Origin: JANPCX01 sp050916095
GTDB taxonomy: Bacteria > Pseudomonadota > Gammaproteobacteria > Burkholderiales > Burkholderiaceae_C
Length of the DNA: 64,000 nt
Assembly (NCBI GenBank): GCA_050916095.1
Contig: CP050901.1
Span: 3,410,001-3,474,000, forward strand
Direction of reading: 5' to 3'
Part shown: piece by piece, positions 62,785 through 64,000 of the stretch
Layout: each line of letters begins with the position of its first letter
Position numbering within the stretch: position 1 is the first letter of the stretch
The notes under the pieces: generated by a model
The model's database searches: none
Seen by the model: the letters and a program-made list of their open reading frames with translations, nothing else
What the model was told of the DNA's origin: nothing
Position numbers and translations under genes: made by a program

Positions 62785-64000
62785 ATGACCGCCTCTCAAG
62801 AAACCCAATCCACCTGCCCCTACTGCGGCGTGGGCTGCGGCGTCATCATTGAAAGCGATGGCAAGCAAATCACCGGCGTGCGTGGCGACCCCGATCACCC
62901 GGCCAATTTCGGCCGCCTGTGCAGCAAAGGCAGCACCCTGGCGCTCACCGCCACCGCGCCCATCACCCTGCACAGCCGACTCTTGCAGCCCCTGCGGCGC
63001 ATCAAACATGGCACACCGGCCTATGCCGTGAGCTGGGACGACGCGCTGCATGAAGCCACTGAACGTTTCGGCAGCATCATTGAACAACACGGCCCCGATG
63101 CGGTGGGCTTTTACTTGTCGGGCCAGTTGCTCACCGAAGACTATTACGTCTTCAACAAACTCGGCAAGGGGTTGATCGGCACCAACAACGTCGACACCAA
63201 CTCGCGCCTGTGCATGAGCAGCGCGGCGGCTGGCTACAAAGCCACCTTGGGCGCGGACTCTCCCCCTTGCAACTACGACGACCTGGCGCACGCCCACACC
63301 CTCTTCATCTCGGGCTCCAACACCGCTTGGGCGCATCCCATCCTGATGCGCCGCATTGAAGATGCGCGCCGTGCCAACCCTCACCAGCGAATGATCGTGG
63401 TCGACCCGCGCAAAACCGAAACCGCCGACATGGCCGAGCTGCATTTGCAGATCCTGCCCGGATCAGACATTGCGCTGTACCACGGCATGCTGCATTTGAT
63501 GTTGTGGGAAGGCTGGATCGATGCGCCTTACATCGCCGCCCACACCCAAGGATTCGAGGCGCTGAAGACCCGGGTGCGCGAATACACCCCCGCCCACACC
63601 GCCCGGCTCACCGGTTTGAAAGAAGCAGACATTGTTCAGGCGGCCACCTGGTTTGCGGGCCTGGACGATGGCACCGCAAGCACAAGCCCGAGAAAACCCA
63701 CCCTCAGCCTCTACTGCCAAGGCCTGAACCAAAGCAGCAGTGGCAGCGCCAAAAATGCGGCCCTCATCAATCTGCATTTGGCCTGCCGCCAAATTGGTCT
63801 GCCCGGCGCGGGCCCCTTCTCACTCACAGGCCAGCCCAATGCCATGGGCGGGCGTGAAGTGGGCGGCATGGCGAATTTGCTCTCAGCCCACCGTGACCTG
63901 GCCAACCCCGAGCACCGCGCCGAAGTAGCCGCGCTCTGGGGTGTGCCCGACGTGCCCGCCAAGCCAGGCAAAACGGCAGTGGAAATGTTTGAAGCCGCAG
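62785..64000 (+). CDS. nasA: Assimilatory nitrate reductase catalytic subunit, C-terminus cut by window edge
   Basis: 405 codons visible and still open. C-P-Y-C-G-V-G-C-G-V (residues 12-21) and L-C-S-K-G supply the N-terminal [4Fe-4S] cluster, followed by the molybdopterin-binding core (D-T-N-S-R-L-C-M-S-S, with the Cys in the usual Mo-ligand position; V-V-D-P-R-K-T). It reduces nitrate to nitrite with electrons from a reductase domain or ferredoxin. ATG 62785 is the first Met and matches family start. It closes the nasT-nrt-nir-nas order and feeds nitrite to NirBD. Confidence 0.93.
   Translation, partial: MTASQETQSTCPYCGVGCGVIIESDGKQITGVRGDPDHPANFGRLCSKGSTLALTATAPITLHSRLLQPLRRIKHGTPAYAVSWDDALHEATERFGSIIEQHGPDAVGFYLSGQLLTEDYYVFNKLGKGLIGTNNVDTNSRLCMSSAAAGYKATLGADSPPCNYDDLAHAHTLFISGSNTAWAHPILMRRIEDARRANPHQRMIVVDPRKTETADMAELHLQILPGSDIALYHGMLHLMLWEGWIDAPYIAAHTQGFEALKTRVREYTPAHTARLTGLKEADIVQAATWFAGLDDGTASTSPRKPTLSLYCQGLNQSSSGSAKNAALINLHLACRQIGLPGAGPFSLTGQPNAMGGREVGGMANLLSAHRDLANPEHRAEVAALWGVPDVPAKPGKTAVEMFEAA

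Overview
The window looks like a chromosomal segment of a betaproteobacterium, most likely Burkholderiales and probably Comamonadaceae. This is inferred from the gene content (engB, cytochrome c4, resB and ccsA in a row; msrPQ; a Bug-type receptor; a type III pantothenate kinase; fused IcmF mutase; nasT-nrt-nir-nas), from GC-rich codon use and from the dense REP-like repeats. No rRNA, tRNA, CRISPR array, prophage or complete insertion sequence was seen. The first gene (M16 protease) and the last (nitrate reductase) run off the ends.

Layout. 1-9 kb: M16 protease, a PLP enzyme of the cysteine synthase family, a hotdog thioesterase, a YceH-like protein and an SDR on the minus strand, then ETF-ubiquinone oxidoreductase on plus, tail-to-tail with an M48 protease. 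9-19 kb: a poorly conserved patch, an alpha/beta hydrolase, a LOG-family protein, MoeB/ThiF-like protein, S41 protease, and a divergent iron-type ABC pair (fbpC/fbpB) around a Fur-box-like palindrome. Three kinds of non-coding element lie here: a 401-bp hairpin-rich element with terminal inverted repeats, a 164-bp foldback element and a tandem repeat. 19-24 kb: Kef-type K+/H+ antiporter with its flavoprotein partner, then a DUF1631-like gene broken by an in-frame TAA.

24-36 kb is a compact sucrose-use locus: sucrose phosphorylase, MFS sugar carrier, TPR protein, fructokinase, two ExbD, ExbB, TonB, a TonB-dependent receptor and a LacI-type regulator, with a perfect 18-bp palindrome upstream of the receptor. 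The inferred route is outer-membrane uptake powered by a dedicated TonB motor, inner-membrane uptake by MFS, phosphorolysis to glucose 1-phosphate and fructose, and phosphorylation of the fructose.

36-54 kb: two-domain patatin/Omp85 protein, EngB, cytochrome c4 and System II cytochrome c maturation (ResB/CcsA), MsrPQ, Bug receptor, hydroxypyruvate isomerase, PPK2 and the fused acyl-CoA mutase IcmF (with a repeat-derived in-frame insertion inside its G domain), a frameshifted small gene, and CoaX.

54-64 kb is a nitrate/nitrite assimilation cluster: NasT (ANTAR antiterminator), a leader with two A-N-N-G-N-N hexaloop hairpins overlapping a terminator, nrtABD-type transporter, nirB, nirD and the start of nasA. 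REP-like repeats are especially dense here; they form part of the permease N-terminus and accompany a 198-bp tandem duplication of the nirD 3' end.
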